Origin: Brevundimonas denitrificans
GTDB lineage: Bacteria; Pseudomonadota; Alphaproteobacteria; Caulobacterales; Caulobacteraceae
Direction: 5' to 3'
Length of the DNA: 58,015 bases
Assembly (NCBI RefSeq): GCF_030160755.1
Contig: NZ_BSOY01000009.1
Span: 1-58,015, forward strand
The notes below the pieces were generated by a model, which saw only the letters and a list, made by a program, of their open reading frames with translations, did no database searches and was not told where the DNA came from. Below, in pieces: positions 32,730 to 41,842 of this stretch (within the stretch, counting starts at the first letter, position 1; every line of letters starts with the position of its first letter). Made by a program: the position numbers and the translations under genes.

Positions 32730-33308
32730 TCAGGGCGCCGGATCGACCGCCCCGCCCGCCGGCCAGTCGGTGTCGCCGATCCGGGTCAGCCGCATCTCGA
32801 TCATCCGGCGCGGCGGCTGGCCCTCGGCGACCCAGGTCCCGACCTCATGCCAGGTTCCGTCGCGCACCACGGCCACATATTCGATCTTCGCCCCCGGGCC
32901 CGCCGGCGTCTCCCAGCGGAAGCCGTCCCCGGTCACCTCGAACGGATAGTCGCCCGAAAATCCCTGGGCGTAGGACCGGAAGCCGTAGCGTCCCGCGCGC
33001 GCGTCCCAGGACACCGTGGCCATGGCGTTGAACCGGGTCGAACCGTCGGCGGCGTAGCCGCGTCCCTCGATGACCTTGATCGAACCGCCCAGCATCGACC
33101 CGACCCGTTCCGTCTGGGTCAGGGTCGTGGTTCCGTCGGGCCCGTGGATGATGGCCTCGCCCCGCCATTCGCCGTCCAGCATGTCGAGGCGGTGCATCGC
33201 CGCGCGCTGGGCCTCCGTGCCGTTCGGCGAGGCGGGCGCCTGGGCCTGAACCGCCGCCGGGGCGGCCAGAAGGACGGCGGCGAGCGCCAGGCAGGCAAAC
33301 GGCTTCAT
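32730..33308 (-). CDS. Secreted protein, DUF1579-like
   Basis: A 192-residue protein with a signal peptide (about residues 1-22, ending AAVQAQ) and a beta-rich body beginning MHRLDMLDGEWRGEAIIHGPDG. It resembles the lipocalin-like DUF1579/THAP4-type families of secreted proteins; this is moderate-confidence recognition. GGGAGA 8 nt before the ATG at 33308 supports the start. The upstream 50 bp are unusually AT-rich with ACTTT/AAAGT palindromes. An inverted repeat TCGGAC-CT-GTCCGA lies 2 nt past the stop codon and may aid termination. Confidence 0.7.
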   Translation of the reverse strand: MKPFACLALAAVLLAAPAAVQAQAPASPNGTEAQRAAMHRLDMLDGEWRGEAIIHGPDGTTTLTQTERVGSMLGGSIKVIEGRGYAADGSTRFNAMATVSWDARAGRYGFRSYAQGFSGDYPFEVTGDGFRWETPAGPGAKIEYVAVVRDGTWHEVGTWVAEGQPPRRMIEMRLTRIGDTDWPAGGAVDPAP

Positions 33309-33325
33309 CGTCGGGTCTCCCTTTG

Positions 33326-33347
33326 ACTTTGTCTTGTAAAGTACTTT
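33326..33347 (-). promoter_or_regulatory. Putative operator: ACTTT/AAAGT palindromes upstream of the DUF1579-like gene
   Basis: ACTTT (33326-33330), AAAGT (33338-33342) and ACTTT (33343-33347) form two overlapping palindromes in an AT-rich patch ahead of the secreted-protein gene. Position and symmetry suggest a repressor site overlapping the promoter; no regulator is identified. Confidence 0.4.
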
Positions 33348-33368
33348 TTTGGCTGAGGCAAGACCCAC

Positions 33369-33400
33369 GAAAAACCCGCCGACGCGGGGCGCCGGCGGGT
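33369..33400 (-). terminator. Rho-independent terminator of the petABC operon
   Basis: On the minus strand a stem ACCCGCCG...CGGCGGGT is followed directly by TTTTTC, 27 nt after the petC stop. This is the cleanest intrinsic terminator in the window together with that of the atp genes. Confidence 0.85.
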
Positions 33401-33426
33401 CCTTTCGGTGTCGATGTCGGGGAACC

Positions 33427-34299
33427 CTAGTGGGCCACGCCCTTCCAGATCCGGCGGTAGCTCAGATAGGTGATGCCCGCGAAGATGAAGAGGAAGATCA
33501 GCACGCCCACGCCGGTCTGTTTGCGCTGGACCTGACGGGGGTCCGAGGCCCAGGCGATATAGGCGGCCACGTCCTTGGCCATCTGGTCGACCGAGGCGAC
33601 GGTGTCGTCGTCATAGGTCACCTGACCGGCGGTCAGCGGCGCCGGCATGGCGATGAAGCCGCCCGGGGGAACGTGCGCGCCTTCGGGCATGAAGGGCGTC
33701 AGGTCGCCGGCCATATACATATTGTAGTGCTGGCCGGGCCGGATCTGCAGGCCCTGCGGCACGGCCGCATAGCCGGTCAGCAGCGAATAGATGTAGTTGG
33801 CGCCGCCGTGACGGGCCTTGGCCATCACCGACAGGTCGGGCGGGGCCGCCCCGCCGTTCGCAGCGGCCGCGGCCGTGGCGTTCGGATAGGGGTTGGGGAA
33901 GCGGTCGGCGGCGGTGCCGTCGCGCATCACCGGCTCGCCGGTCTCGGTGTCGATGTCCGCGATCTGGACCTCTTTCGCCAGCGCCTTGACCCAGCGGTTC
34001 TCGGCCGGGCTCGCCTGGTGCGAGTCGAAGAACGGCCCGCCCGGCTCGGCCAGGGTGCGGAAATGCATCAGGTCCATGCTGTGGCACGAGGCGCAGACCT
34101 CGCGATAGACCTTGTAGCCGCGCTGCAGCTGGTTCCGGTCGAAGCTGCCGAACGGCCCTTCGAAGCTGAAGCCGCCGTTGCGCAGGGCGTGGGCCTCGCC
34201 GGCGGCCAGCGCGGGCTGGGCCGCGAAGGTCAGGCCGGCGGCGGCGGCGATCAGGACCAGGGTCTTCTTCATGGCGCGGATATTCGTCTGGAGGGTCAT
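33427..34299 (-). CDS. petC: Cytochrome c1 of the bc1 complex
   Basis: A 290-residue membrane-anchored c-type cytochrome that passes electrons from the Rieske protein to cytochrome c. A Sec signal peptide (MKKTLVLIAAAAGLTFAAQPALA) is followed by the haem motif C69-A-S-C-H73. The axial methionine is probably in the MPEGAHVPPGGFIAMPAPL region, and the C-terminal helix GVGVLIFLFIFAGITYL anchors it, ending RRIWKGVAH. Start 34299 lies 8 nt after petB; an internal ATG at 34272, nearer the signal peptide, is possible. The frame extends upstream within petB but that part is not coding. Confidence 0.95.
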   Translation of the reverse strand: MTLQTNIRAMKKTLVLIAAAAGLTFAAQPALAAGEAHALRNGGFSFEGPFGSFDRNQLQRGYKVYREVCASCHSMDLMHFRTLAEPGGPFFDSHQASPAENRWVKALAKEVQIADIDTETGEPVMRDGTAADRFPNPYPNATAAAAANGGAAPPDLSVMAKARHGGANYIYSLLTGYAAVPQGLQIRPGQHYNMYMAGDLTPFMPEGAHVPPGGFIAMPAPLTAGQVTYDDDTVASVDQMAKDVAAYIAWASDPRQVQRKQTGVGVLIFLFIFAGITYLSYRRIWKGVAH

Positions 34300-34307
34300 G
34301 GTCCCGC

Positions 34308-35609
34308 TCAGCCCTTCATCTCGGCGTCGCCGCCCGACAGGACCGGCTCGGAGATCGTCGCCGGGATCGTCCGGGGCGTCTCGCGCAGGCCCACCAGGGG
34401 CATGATGATGAGGAAGAAGGCGAAATAGTAGGCCGTCGCGAACCGGGTCAGCCACAGATAGCTGTTCAGGTCCCCGTCGATCAGGGTGAAGGTCTTGAAG
34501 GTCCCGATCACCGGCGCGTCGGGCAGTTGAGCCCCGCACCAGCCGAGGATCAGACCCACGATCACGAAGAGGATGAAGAAGGTCCGCATCGTCGGCCGGT
34601 AGCGCATCGAGCGCACCTTGGACGTATCCAGCCACGGCAGGACGAACAGCACGCCGATGGCGCCGAACATCGCCATCACGCCGCCGAACTTGTCGGGGAT
34701 GGCGCGAAGGATCGCGTAGAAGGGCAGCATGTACCACTCGGGCACGATGTGCGCCGGCGTCACCAGCGGATTGGCCGGAATATAGTTGTCGGCGTGGCCC
34801 AGGGCGTTCGGCATGAAGAAGACGAACAGGGCGAACAGCATCAGGAACAGGATGATGGCGAACCCGTCCTTGACCGTGAAATACGGGTGGAACGGCACCG
34901 TGTCCTTGGCCTGGCGGTCCTTCGGAATCAGGATGCCCACCGGGTTGTTCTGACCCGCCGCGTGCAGGGCCCACAGGTGCAGCACCACGCAGCCGGCGAT
35001 GACGAACGGCAGCAGATAGTGCAGCGAGAAGAAGCGGTTCAGGGTGGCGTTGTCGATCGCCGGGCCGCCACGCAGCCAAATCAGGACCGGCTCGCCGACG
35101 ACCGGGATGGCTCCGATCAGATTGGTGATCACCTCGGCGCCCCAGTAGGACATCTGGCCCCACGGCAGGACGTAGCCGAGGAAGGCTGTGGCGATCATCA
35201 GGAAGAAGATCAGGCAGCCGACGATCCAGATCATCTCGCGCGGCGCCTTGTACGAGCCGTAGTAGAGGCCGCGCAGCATGTGCAGATAGACCGCGATGAA
35301 GAACATCGAGGCCCCGTTGGCGTGGGTGTAGCGGATCAGGTCGCCGCCGTTGACGTCGCGCATGATGCGCTCGACCGAGGCGAAGGCCATTTCGGTGTTG
35401 GGCACATAGTGCATGGCCAGGATCACGCCGGTGGCGATCTGGATCACCAGGCAGAGGGCCAGGATGCCGCCGAAGGTCCACCAGTAGTTGAGGTTCCTCG
35501 GGGTCGGCAGCGACATATAGTCAGCGCCGAAGCGGATGATGGGCAGACGGGTGTCGAGCCATTTCTCGATGCCGGTCTTCGGGACGTAGGTGGATTCGTG
35601 ATCGCTCAT
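34308..35609 (-). CDS. petB: Cytochrome b of the bc1 complex
   Basis: A 433-residue integral membrane subunit with eight helices carrying two b haems and both quinone sites. Haem-ligand histidines lie in [11 protein letters not shown] / [18 protein letters not shown] and in [45 protein letters not shown] and the [13 protein letters not shown] segment of the Qo site are present. It lies between petA and petC in the usual order, 11 nt after petA. The gene ends with a cytoplasmic tail ([10 protein letters not shown]). The DUF-like overlapping frames on the other strand are shadows. Confidence 0.97.
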   Translation of the reverse strand: MSDHESTYVPKTGIEKWLDTRLPIIRFGADYMSLPTPRNLNYWWTFGGILALCLVIQIATGVILAMHYVPNTEMAFASVERIMRDVNGGDLIRYTHANGASMFFIAVYLHMLRGLYYGSYKAPREMIWIVGCLIFFLMIATAFLGYVLPWGQMSYWGAEVITNLIGAIPVVGEPVLIWLRGGPAIDNATLNRFFSLHYLLPFVIAGCVVLHLWALHAAGQNNPVGILIPKDRQAKDTVPFHPYFTVKDGFAIILFLMLFALFVFFMPNALGHADNYIPANPLVTPAHIVPEWYMLPFYAILRAIPDKFGGVMAMFGAIGVLFVLPWLDTSKVRSMRYRPTMRTFFILFVIVGLILGWCGAQLPDAPVIGTFKTFTLIDGDLNSYLWLTRFATAYYFAFFLIIMPLVGLRETPRTIPATISEPVLSGGDAEMKG

Positions 35610-35620
35610 CGGTCTCGCCC

Positions 35621-36163
35621 TCAGCCGATCTTGATGCGGGTGTCGGAGAGGTAGGCGTACTCCGGCACGACGAGGTTGGCGGGCGCCGGGCCCTTACGGA
35701 TGCGGCCCGAGGTGTCGTAGTGCGAGCCGTGGCAGGGGCAGAACCAGCCGCCGAAGTCGCCCGTGCCGAAGGTCGGGATACAGCCCAGGTGGGTGCAGTT
35801 GCCCAGCACGACCAGATATTGCGAGTGGCCCTCCTTGACGCGGTCGGCGTCAGCCTCAGGGTCCTTCAGCGCCGACAGCGGCGTGGAGACGGCCTCCTGC
35901 AGCTCGCGGGCGGTGCGATAACGCACGAACACCGGCTTGCCCTGCCACTTGATGACGATCTGCTGGCCTTCCTGGACCTTGGTCATATCGAATTCGATCG
36001 ACGCCAGCGCCAGGGTGTCGGCGGCCGGGTTCATCGAATTGATCAGGGGCCAGGCCAGCATGGCCCCGGCCCCCACGGCGGCAGCGCCGGCCGCGATATG
36101 GATGAAGTCCCGACGGGTGGCGTCGCCGCCCTCACCGTTCTCAGTCACGACCGATTCGGCCAC
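35621..36163 (-). CDS. petA: Ubiquinol-cytochrome c reductase Rieske iron-sulfur subunit
   Basis: A 180-residue protein. The N-terminus carries a twin-arginine motif (R17-R-D-F-I-H) and an uncleaved membrane helix (about residues 22-42). The 2Fe-2S ligands are in C123-T-H-L-G-C128 and C142-P-C144-H-G. Folded and cofactor-loaded, it is exported by Tat and accepts electrons from ubiquinol. A GTG start with GAGGAG 8 nt upstream begins the operon petA-petB-petC. The 195 bp upstream to trmL hold the likely divergent promoters. Confidence 0.97.
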   Translation of the reverse strand: MAESVVTENGEGGDATRRDFIHIAAGAAAVGAGAMLAWPLINSMNPAADTLALASIEFDMTKVQEGQQIVIKWQGKPVFVRYRTARELQEAVSTPLSALKDPEADADRVKEGHSQYLVVLGNCTHLGCIPTFGTGDFGGWFCPCHGSHYDTSGRIRKGPAPANLVVPEYAYLSDTRIKIG

Positions 36164-36358
36164 GTCTTACTCCTCGTACGCCGCAGTCCGGGGCCGTCTG
36201 GGCCCGGTCGATCGCGGCATGGATGCTTTAGCGCCTTCCCGGCAATCTGACCCGGCCCGGCATTGCGGCTCATCGCCGCAAACTGCGCCGCCTCTTTGAG
36301 AAACAGTCGCATTTCGAGCCGCGACAAGCCCCCGGGCCACGCGTAAGAGGGCCTTAGA

Positions 36359-36796
36359 ATGCGTCTCGCTCTTTTTCAACCGGCCATTCCCCAGAACGTC
36401 GGCGCCTGCATCCGTTTGAGCGCCTGTTTCGGGGTGGAATTGCACATCATCGAACCCGCGGGCTTCCGGTTCGACGACCGGGCGATGAAGCGCGCCGCCC
36501 TGGACTACGGCCCCCTCGGCCATATGACGCGGCACCCTGACTGGAACGCCTTCCAGCGCGACCGCGTACCCGGCCGGCTCATCCTGTTCACGACGAAGGG
36601 CGCGACGCCGCTGAACGAATTCGTCTTCCAGCCCGACGACATCCTGCTGTTCGGCAGCGAACCCTCCGGCGCGCCGGACTTCGTGCACGACGCCGCCGAC
36701 GCCCGCGTGGTGATTCCCATCCAGCCCGAGGCCCGGTCGCTGAACCTGTCGGTTTCAGCGGGAATCGCCCTGTGGGAGGGGTTGCGCGGGAATTGA
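36359..36796 (+). CDS. trmL: tRNA (cytidine(34)-2'-O)-methyltransferase TrmL
   Basis: A 145-residue SPOUT-fold enzyme that 2'-O-methylates the wobble base of leucine tRNAs. Typical features are PAIPQNVGACIRLSACFG at the N-terminus, LFGSEPSGAPDFVHD and the trefoil-knot strand VIPIQPEARSLNLSVSAGIAL. The usual LNLSNS knot sequence is LNLSVS here. Length is normal. It is divergent from petA. A small membrane-protein gene follows 44 nt later on the same strand. Confidence 0.93.
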   Translation: MRLALFQPAIPQNVGACIRLSACFGVELHIIEPAGFRFDDRAMKRAALDYGPLGHMTRHPDWNAFQRDRVPGRLILFTTKGATPLNEFVFQPDDILLFGSEPSGAPDFVHDAADARVVIPIQPEARSLNLSVSAGIALWEGLRGN

Positions 36797-36840
36797 CGCC
36801 GCTCAAGGCGCCCCTGCTCGCCCCGCCCCACAGATATGCG

Positions 36841-37188
36841 ATGCAGCGCACCCTGATCTTCGCCGCCCGGGTGATCGCCCTTCTCGGCATCGGCTTCATC
36901 TCGATGTTCGCCCTGGACGTCCTCAGTATGGAGGCCCCGCTGGCCCCTCGGCTCGCCGGCTTTCTGGTTCACCTGATCCCCAGCTTCGTGCTCGCGGGGC
37001 TGCTGGTGGTCGCATGGAGATGGCCGGGCGTCGGCGGCGCGCTGTTCCTGATCGCCGGCCTGTCGCCGCTGCTGCTGCTCGACAACCCCTTGTGGACCAA
37101 TCTGATTCTGGGCGGCCCCTTCCTGCTGGCGGGGGCGGGATTTCTCGCCGGCCGATCCGGCGGGGCGACGAGCCCCGAACCCGGGTGA
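36841..37188 (+). CDS. Small hypothetical membrane protein
   Basis: A 115-residue protein with four predicted membrane segments (about residues 4-24, 35-58, 62-80 and 83-104) and a short polar tail. I recognise no specific family. The ATG at 36841 is chosen because the in-frame extension from 36772 would overlap trmL and adds non-hydrophobic residues. No good SD is seen. It converges with the dipeptidase gene, whose stop codon is 4 nt away. Confidence 0.7.
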   Translation: MQRTLIFAARVIALLGIGFISMFALDVLSMEAPLAPRLAGFLVHLIPSFVLAGLLVVAWRWPGVGGALFLIAGLSPLLLLDNPLWTNLILGGPFLLAGAGFLAGRSGGATSPEPG

Positions 37189-37192
37189 CGGC

Positions 37193-38452
37193 TCAGCCCG
37201 CGGGCGCGTTCACCGCCAGCCCCGGCCGCTCCCCCCGCTTGCCCGCCGCCACGGATTCGACCGCCCGCATGACCCGCAGCACATTCTCGCCCGCCAGTTT
37301 GCGGATGTCCGATTCGCTCCAACCGTTCGCCATCAGGGCGGCCAGCAGACGGGGATAGGCGTCCACCCCCTCCAGCCCGACCGGCAGGGAGTCGACGCCG
37401 TCATAGTCGCCGCCCAGGCCGACATGGTCGATCCCGGCCGTATCGCGGATGTGCTGGATGTGGGCGACGACGTCGGCGATGGTGGCGACCGGCTCCGGAT
37501 GGGCCGCGGCCCAGGCCACGAGGCCCGCCGTCACCGCCGCCGGATCGCCGGGGTTCAGCGACTTGAGCCGCGCGTCCTCGGCCGACCGGGCGCTGTTCCA
37601 TGTCCGCACGGTCTCGGAGACAAAGCCGGGCACGAAGGTGACCATCACCACCCCGCCGTCCTCGGCCATCAGCCGCAGCACGCTGTCGGGCACATTGCGC
37701 GGATGGGCGGTCACCGCCCGGGCCGAGGAGTGGGAAAAGATCACCGGCGCGTCCGACACCCGCATGGCGTCCAGCATGGTCTCTTCCGAGACGTGGCTCA
37801 GGTCGACCATCATCCCCAGCCGGTTCATCTCGCGGACCACGTCCTCGCCGAAGGGCGACAACCCGCCCCATTTCGGCGCGTCGGTGGCGCTGTCGGCCCA
37901 GGTCGTGGTGCGCGAATGGGTCAGGGTGATGTAGCGGGCGCCGGAATCGTGGAATTCGCGCAGCAGGCCGAGGGAATCGTCGATCGAATAGCCGCCCTCC
38001 ATGCCGATCAGGCTGGCGATCCGGCCGCGGCGATGGATGCGCTGGATGTCATCGGCGGTGGTCGCCAGCTCGAACACGTCCGGATAGGCGGCGACCAGCC
38101 GCTTGACCGTGTCGATCTGTTCGAAGGTCGCCACGGCCGCATCAGGCGGGGCCAGGGTGGCGGGCACATAGACCGACCAGAACTGGCCGCCCATGCCGCC
38201 GGCGCGCAGCCGCGGAATGTCGGTGTGCAGCAGCGTCGAGGCGTCGAGGTTCGTCGTCAGGTCCACCGCATGGGGATCATTGCCGTGGTTCTGGCGCAGG
38301 GCCCAGGGCAGGTCGTTGTGCCCGTCGATCAGCGGCGTCCGCTCCAGGATTCTCCGCGCCCGCGCCTCGCTCGCCGCATCGGCGGACTGCGCCATGACGG
38401 GCCCGGACATCAGCACGGCGGCGACGGTGGTCAGAAGGACGGTGCGGATCAT
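37193..38452 (-). CDS. Membrane dipeptidase (M19 renal dipeptidase family)
   Basis: A 419-residue exported zinc dipeptidase. A signal peptide (about residues 1-22, ending PVMAQ) precedes the TIM-barrel domain with metal ligands in [18 protein letters not shown], the histidine in [19 protein letters not shown], and the aspartate of [13 protein letters not shown]. Family enzymes cleave dipeptides with a C-terminal D- or dehydro-residue. GGGAG about 8 nt before the ATG at 38452 decides the start. It is a single-gene unit; hemF is divergent 79 nt upstream. Confidence 0.95.
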   Translation of the reverse strand: MIRTVLLTTVAAVLMSGPVMAQSADAASEARARRILERTPLIDGHNDLPWALRQNHGNDPHAVDLTTNLDASTLLHTDIPRLRAGGMGGQFWSVYVPATLAPPDAAVATFEQIDTVKRLVAAYPDVFELATTADDIQRIHRRGRIASLIGMEGGYSIDDSLGLLREFHDSGARYITLTHSRTTTWADSATDAPKWGGLSPFGEDVVREMNRLGMMVDLSHVSEETMLDAMRVSDAPVIFSHSSARAVTAHPRNVPDSVLRLMAEDGGVVMVTFVPGFVSETVRTWNSARSAEDARLKSLNPGDPAAVTAGLVAWAAAHPEPVATIADVVAHIQHIRDTAGIDHVGLGGDYDGVDSLPVGLEGVDAYPRLLAALMANGWSESDIRKLAGENVLRVMRAVESVAAGKRGERPGLAVNAPAG

Positions 38453-38531
38453 GGCGGGCTCCCGGGATGTGACGGCGGACAGTGGCAGACGGGGGTGGTG
38501 CGTCAACGGCCGGACGGACTACAGGAAGCGA

Positions 38532-39407
38532 ATGACCCCCGCCGACCTCACCCCCGATCAAAAGAAGACCGAAGCCCGCGCCTGGTTCGAGACCCTGCGC
38601 GACCGCATCCACGCCGGTTTCGAGGCGCTGGAGGACGCCGCCCCCGCCGACCTGTTTCCCGGCGAACCCGGCCGGTTCGTGCGCACCCCCTGGGAGCGGC
38701 CGGAGGGGGGCGGCGGCGTCATGGGGATGATGCACGGCCGGTTGTTCGAAAAGGTCGGCGTCCATGTCTCGACCGTGCACGGGACCTTCCCCGCCGACTA
38801 TGCGAAGAATGTGCCCGGCGCGGCCGAGGACCCGCGCTTCTTCGCCACCGGCATCAGCCTGATCGCCCATCCGGTCAGCCCGCGCGTGCCGGCGGTGCAT
38901 ATGAACACCCGCTTCATCGCCACGACCAAATGCTGGTTCGGCGGCGGCGGCGATCTGACGCCCGTCCTCGACGTCGACCGGCGGCAGGATCACCCCGACA
39001 CCCTCGCCTTCCACGCCGCCATGAAGGCCGCCTGCGACGCCCACGACCCGGCGTGGCATGCGAAGTTCAAGGCCTGGTGCGACGAGTATTTCTTCCTGCC
39101 CCACCGCAATGAGCCGCGCGGCACGGGCGGCATCTTCTACGATCACCACGACAGCGGCGACTGGAGCCGCGACTTCGCCTTCACCCGCGACGTCGGCGTG
39201 AATTTCCTCGACGCCTATTCAGCCATCGTGCGCGGACGGATGGGCGAGCCCTGGACGGCGGAGGAGCGCGAGGAACAGCTGGTCCGGCGCGGCCGCTATG
39301 TCGAGTTCAACCTGCTCTACGACCGCGGCACCATGTTCGGCCTCAAGACCGGCGGCAATGTCGAGTCCATCCTCAGCTCGATGCCGCCTGTGGTGAAGTG
39401 GCCCTAG
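38532..39407 (+). CDS. hemF: Oxygen-dependent coproporphyrinogen III oxidase HemF
   Basis: A 291-residue cytoplasmic enzyme that oxidatively decarboxylates coproporphyrinogen III to protoporphyrinogen IX in haem synthesis, using O2. Signatures seen are [26 protein letters not shown], the [14 protein letters not shown] segment, and [15 protein letters not shown] near residue 200. The C-terminal [24 protein letters not shown] is strongly conserved. AGGAAG before the ATG supports the start. Its TAG is shared with the convergent DUF3052 gene in a CTAG. Haem demand of the nearby bc1 complex makes the location sensible. Confidence 0.96.
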   Translation: MTPADLTPDQKKTEARAWFETLRDRIHAGFEALEDAAPADLFPGEPGRFVRTPWERPEGGGGVMGMMHGRLFEKVGVHVSTVHGTFPADYAKNVPGAAEDPRFFATGISLIAHPVSPRVPAVHMNTRFIATTKCWFGGGGDLTPVLDVDRRQDHPDTLAFHAAMKAACDAHDPAWHAKFKAWCDEYFFLPHRNEPRGTGGIFYDHHDSGDWSRDFAFTRDVGVNFLDAYSAIVRGRMGEPWTAEEREEQLVRRGRYVEFNLLYDRGTMFGLKTGGNVESILSSMPPVVKWP

Positions 39408-39808
39408 GCCTTGCGCCTCAGGAATTTCAGGCCCGACCAGTCGGTGCTGACGGCGCAGACCTTCACATCGACCCAGCCCGTCGGGAGAAGGATCTCGCGC
39501 AGGCCGTCCTCGGTCAGGTCGCGAAACAGGGGCGAGCTCTTCCTGGGCCACGACACCCACAGCATCCCGCCCGGCCTGACCGCCGCGAGGGCCGGCGCGG
39601 CGCCACGCTCCAGTTCGGCACGGTCGCGGACGAACAGGTGGACGAGGTCGGCCTGGGCGGCGTCGGCGTCAACCACCGCACCGAGGGGCAACGGCTCGAT
39701 CCAGTCGCTATAGGCCCCCGGCGCCGCAATCGGCTTCAGAATCCGGGATTCCTTCAAGCCCAGTTTCTGGATCAGCGGCTTGCCGGAATAGCCGACGGGT
39801 CCGGACAT
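39404..39808 (-). CDS. DUF3052-family protein
   Basis: A 134-residue protein starting [25 protein letters not shown], with a middle [14 protein letters not shown] and a C-terminal [23 protein letters not shown]. This matches the widespread DUF3052 family of unknown function, which looks like a degenerate methyltransferase fold without a clear SAM loop. The gene begins 12 nt after the glutamine amidotransferase gene and probably shares its transcript. Its stop overlaps that of hemF. Confidence 0.85.
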   Translation of the reverse strand: MSGPVGYSGKPLIQKLGLKESRILKPIAAPGAYSDWIEPLPLGAVVDADAAQADLVHLFVRDRAELERGAAPALAAVRPGGMLWVSWPRKSSPLFRDLTEDGLREILLPTGWVDVKVCAVSTDWSGLKFLRRKA

Positions 39809-39820
39809 GAGGCGGGGTCC

Positions 39821-40510
39821 TCAGGCCGACAGGAAGTGGCGGATCCACAGGCCGACCGTGGCCCGATCATCCGCCGCCTTCAGGCTGTCCACCGCCCGCT
39901 CGACCAGCGCCGGATCAATCCGGTCGTGGCGGCCCGCCGTGAGCGCGGTCGCAAAGGCCGGGGTGAACTCCGGATGGGGCTGCATCGAGATGGCGTCCTC
40001 GTCCCAGGCCAGTCCGGCGAACGGCGTGAAGTCGCTGCGCAACAGCACGCGGGCCTCGGCCGGCGCCTCGACCACCTGATCCTGATGCGAGGCGGGGATG
40101 GCGACAGTCGCCGCGGCCGGAGCCATCCACGGCTCGGGCGAGACGACCTGATAGCGGTGCAGGCCCACGCCCCAGCCCCGGCTCGACTTCTCGACCCGCC
40201 CGCCAAGGGCCTGGGCCATGGCCTGATGGCCGAAACAGACGCCGACCAGTCTCGTCCGGCCCCGGGCCGAGCGGATCCAGTCCAGCAGTTCGGCGATCCA
40301 GCCGTCGGTCTCATAGACCCCCGCCGACGAACCGGTGATGATCGCCGCGTCAAAGGCCTCCAGGTCCGGCCATTCCCCGGCCTGTACATCGAAGGTCCGG
40401 AAGTCGAACCCCTCGCCCAGCAGGTCGCGGAACATCGCCGGATAGTCGCCATGCGCGGCGGCCAGCGCCGCCGGCGGCGCGCCGGTCTCCAGAATCGCGA
40501 TGCGGGTCAT
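39821..40510 (-). CDS. Class I glutamine amidotransferase-like protein
   Basis: A 229-residue protein with the type-1 amidotransferase triad: cysteine in LVGVCFGHQAMAQALGG and the His/Glu pair in MQPHPEF. Preceding this, AAIITGSSAGVYETDGW matches the oxyanion region. Stand-alone versions of this length are often annotated as GMP synthase-like or gamma-glutamyl hydrolases acting on small amines. No synthetase partner is encoded nearby. It lies upstream of the DUF3052 gene in a two-gene unit; the ATG at 40510 has GAGGAGT upstream. Confidence 0.87.
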   Translation of the reverse strand: MTRIAILETGAPPAALAAAHGDYPAMFRDLLGEGFDFRTFDVQAGEWPDLEAFDAAIITGSSAGVYETDGWIAELLDWIRSARGRTRLVGVCFGHQAMAQALGGRVEKSSRGWGVGLHRYQVVSPEPWMAPAAATVAIPASHQDQVVEAPAEARVLLRSDFTPFAGLAWDEDAISMQPHPEFTPAFATALTAGRHDRIDPALVERAVDSLKAADDRATVGLWIRHFLSA

Positions 40511-40583
40511 TCAGGACTCCTCGATCCGACCGAAATAGGCGTTCGCGCAAGACGGCGGAAGGGCGATCCGCTATGGCCCCGCC

Positions 40584-40892
40584 ATGACCCAAGCCGCCGC
40601 CGATCCGGTCGTCCTGATCAACGTCTACACCTGCAAGCCCGAACAGCTGGACACGTTGATGGAACTGCTGGCGGTTATGGTCCGGACCCAGCGCGAAGCC
40701 GAGGGCTTCATCTCCGCCACCCTGCACCGCGGCCTCAACGGCAAGGTGGCGGCGGTCCACGCCGTCTGGCGCTCGCGCGAGGACTGGAAGGCCATGGCCC
40801 GCAGTCCCGCCGTCAATGCGGCGATGGAGCCGATCATGGCCATCGCCACCTTCGCCCCCCACCTCTATGAGGCGGGCGAGGTCATCGAATAA
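40584..40892 (+). CDS. Antibiotic biosynthesis monooxygenase-like (ABM) domain protein
   Basis: A 102-residue dimeric alpha/beta-barrel protein. The N-terminal VVLINVYTCKPEQLDTLMELLAVMV strand-helix, the core REAEGFISATLHRGLNGKVAAVHAVWRSREDWKAM, and the final ATFAPHLYEAGEVIE fit the ABM family. Members degrade or oxidise quinones, haem or polyketides, and many are uncharacterised. No cofactor site is distinctive here. It converges with rlmJ, 4 nt apart. Confidence 0.8.
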   Translation: MTQAAADPVVLINVYTCKPEQLDTLMELLAVMVRTQREAEGFISATLHRGLNGKVAAVHAVWRSREDWKAMARSPAVNAAMEPIMAIATFAPHLYEAGEVIE

Positions 40893-40896
40893 GGGT

Positions 40897-41718
40897 TCAG
40901 CCCGTCATCCACACCTCGGACCGGGCGCTCTCGCCGCCCAGAACCGCCGCGACCCAGCCGCAGACCTCGTCCGCCGCCGCCTCGGCGCCCGGCGGCGGGT
41001 TCAGCACCACCACCGCGCAGCCGTTCATCTTCATCGGATCCGTCAGGGGCCGCAGCCGCGCCTCGGCCACCAGCATCCGCTTGATCCCCGCCTGGTCCAG
41101 CCGACGCAGGAAGCCGTCGAAGGTCTCCATGTCCTTCAGCGGCGTCCAGATCGCCACCGTCGCCCGCGGGTCGGCCCGCGCGATGGCGGCGGCCGTGTCG
41201 GCGGCGCGATTGTAGTCGTCGGGCTGTTCGAACGGCGGGTCGATCAGGACGAAGGCGCCGGTCGCCTCCGCCGCCCAGGTCCGCGCCTGGTCAAAGCCGT
41301 CGCCGCCCTGCGCCATCGCCTGCGGAAAGGCCTCCAGCGCCCCGGTCAGCAGGTCGAGCACGGGCGGATGCAGTTCAAAGCCGACATAGCGATCGTCCTC
41401 GCCCAACCGTCCGGCGATCAGCAGCGGCGACCCCGGATAGAAGGTCACGCCGCCATCCGGATTGAGCCGCGCCACCTCGGCCGCCAGGGCCTCGATCAGC
41501 GGCGGCCGGTCGCCGGCGGCCATCAACCGGGCGATGCCGGCCTCGGCCTCCTTCGACCGCGCGCCATCGCCGGTCAGGTCATACAGCCCGGCCCCTGCAT
41601 GGGTGTCGATCACGCTGACCGGCCCCTGCGCCTGCCGCCGCTCCAGCAGCCAGAGCAGCAGGGCGTGTTTGACGATGTCGGCGAAATTCCCGGCGTGAAA
41701 GCTGTGGCGATAGTTCAT
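40897..41718 (-). CDS. rlmJ: 23S rRNA (adenine(2030)-N6)-methyltransferase RlmJ
   Basis: A 273-residue cytoplasmic SAM-dependent methyltransferase. The family N-terminus MNYRHSFHAGNFADIVKH, the SAM site VIDTHAGAGLYDL and the catalytic DPPFEQPDDY (DPPY-type) are all present, with a final strand MNGCAVVVLNPP. It methylates A2030 of 23S rRNA. The ATG at 41718 fits the family start and has GAGGGCAGGGC before it; longer in-frame starts run into the promoter region of the divergent topoisomerase gene. Confidence 0.94.
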   Translation of the reverse strand: MNYRHSFHAGNFADIVKHALLLWLLERRQAQGPVSVIDTHAGAGLYDLTGDGARSKEAEAGIARLMAAGDRPPLIEALAAEVARLNPDGGVTFYPGSPLLIAGRLGEDDRYVGFELHPPVLDLLTGALEAFPQAMAQGGDGFDQARTWAAEATGAFVLIDPPFEQPDDYNRAADTAAAIARADPRATVAIWTPLKDMETFDGFLRRLDQAGIKRMLVAEARLRPLTDPMKMNGCAVVVLNPPPGAEAAADEVCGWVAAVLGGESARSEVWMTG

Positions 41719-41842
41719 CGCCCTGCCCTCTCGCGGCCCGGCCTGCGGGTCAAGGGGAACCGGCGGTCCTCGCGCGACGTTGGCGCTGCGCAAATCCGCA
41801 AGGGGTTGAGATGGCGACGAAACTGCGGGGCGGACGACGCTG

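Noticed and set aside
33427..35481. Cytochrome c1 extended upstream to 684 residues
   Set aside because: The extra part overlaps petB out of frame and is Arg/Pro-rich; the signal peptide begins near 34299-34272.
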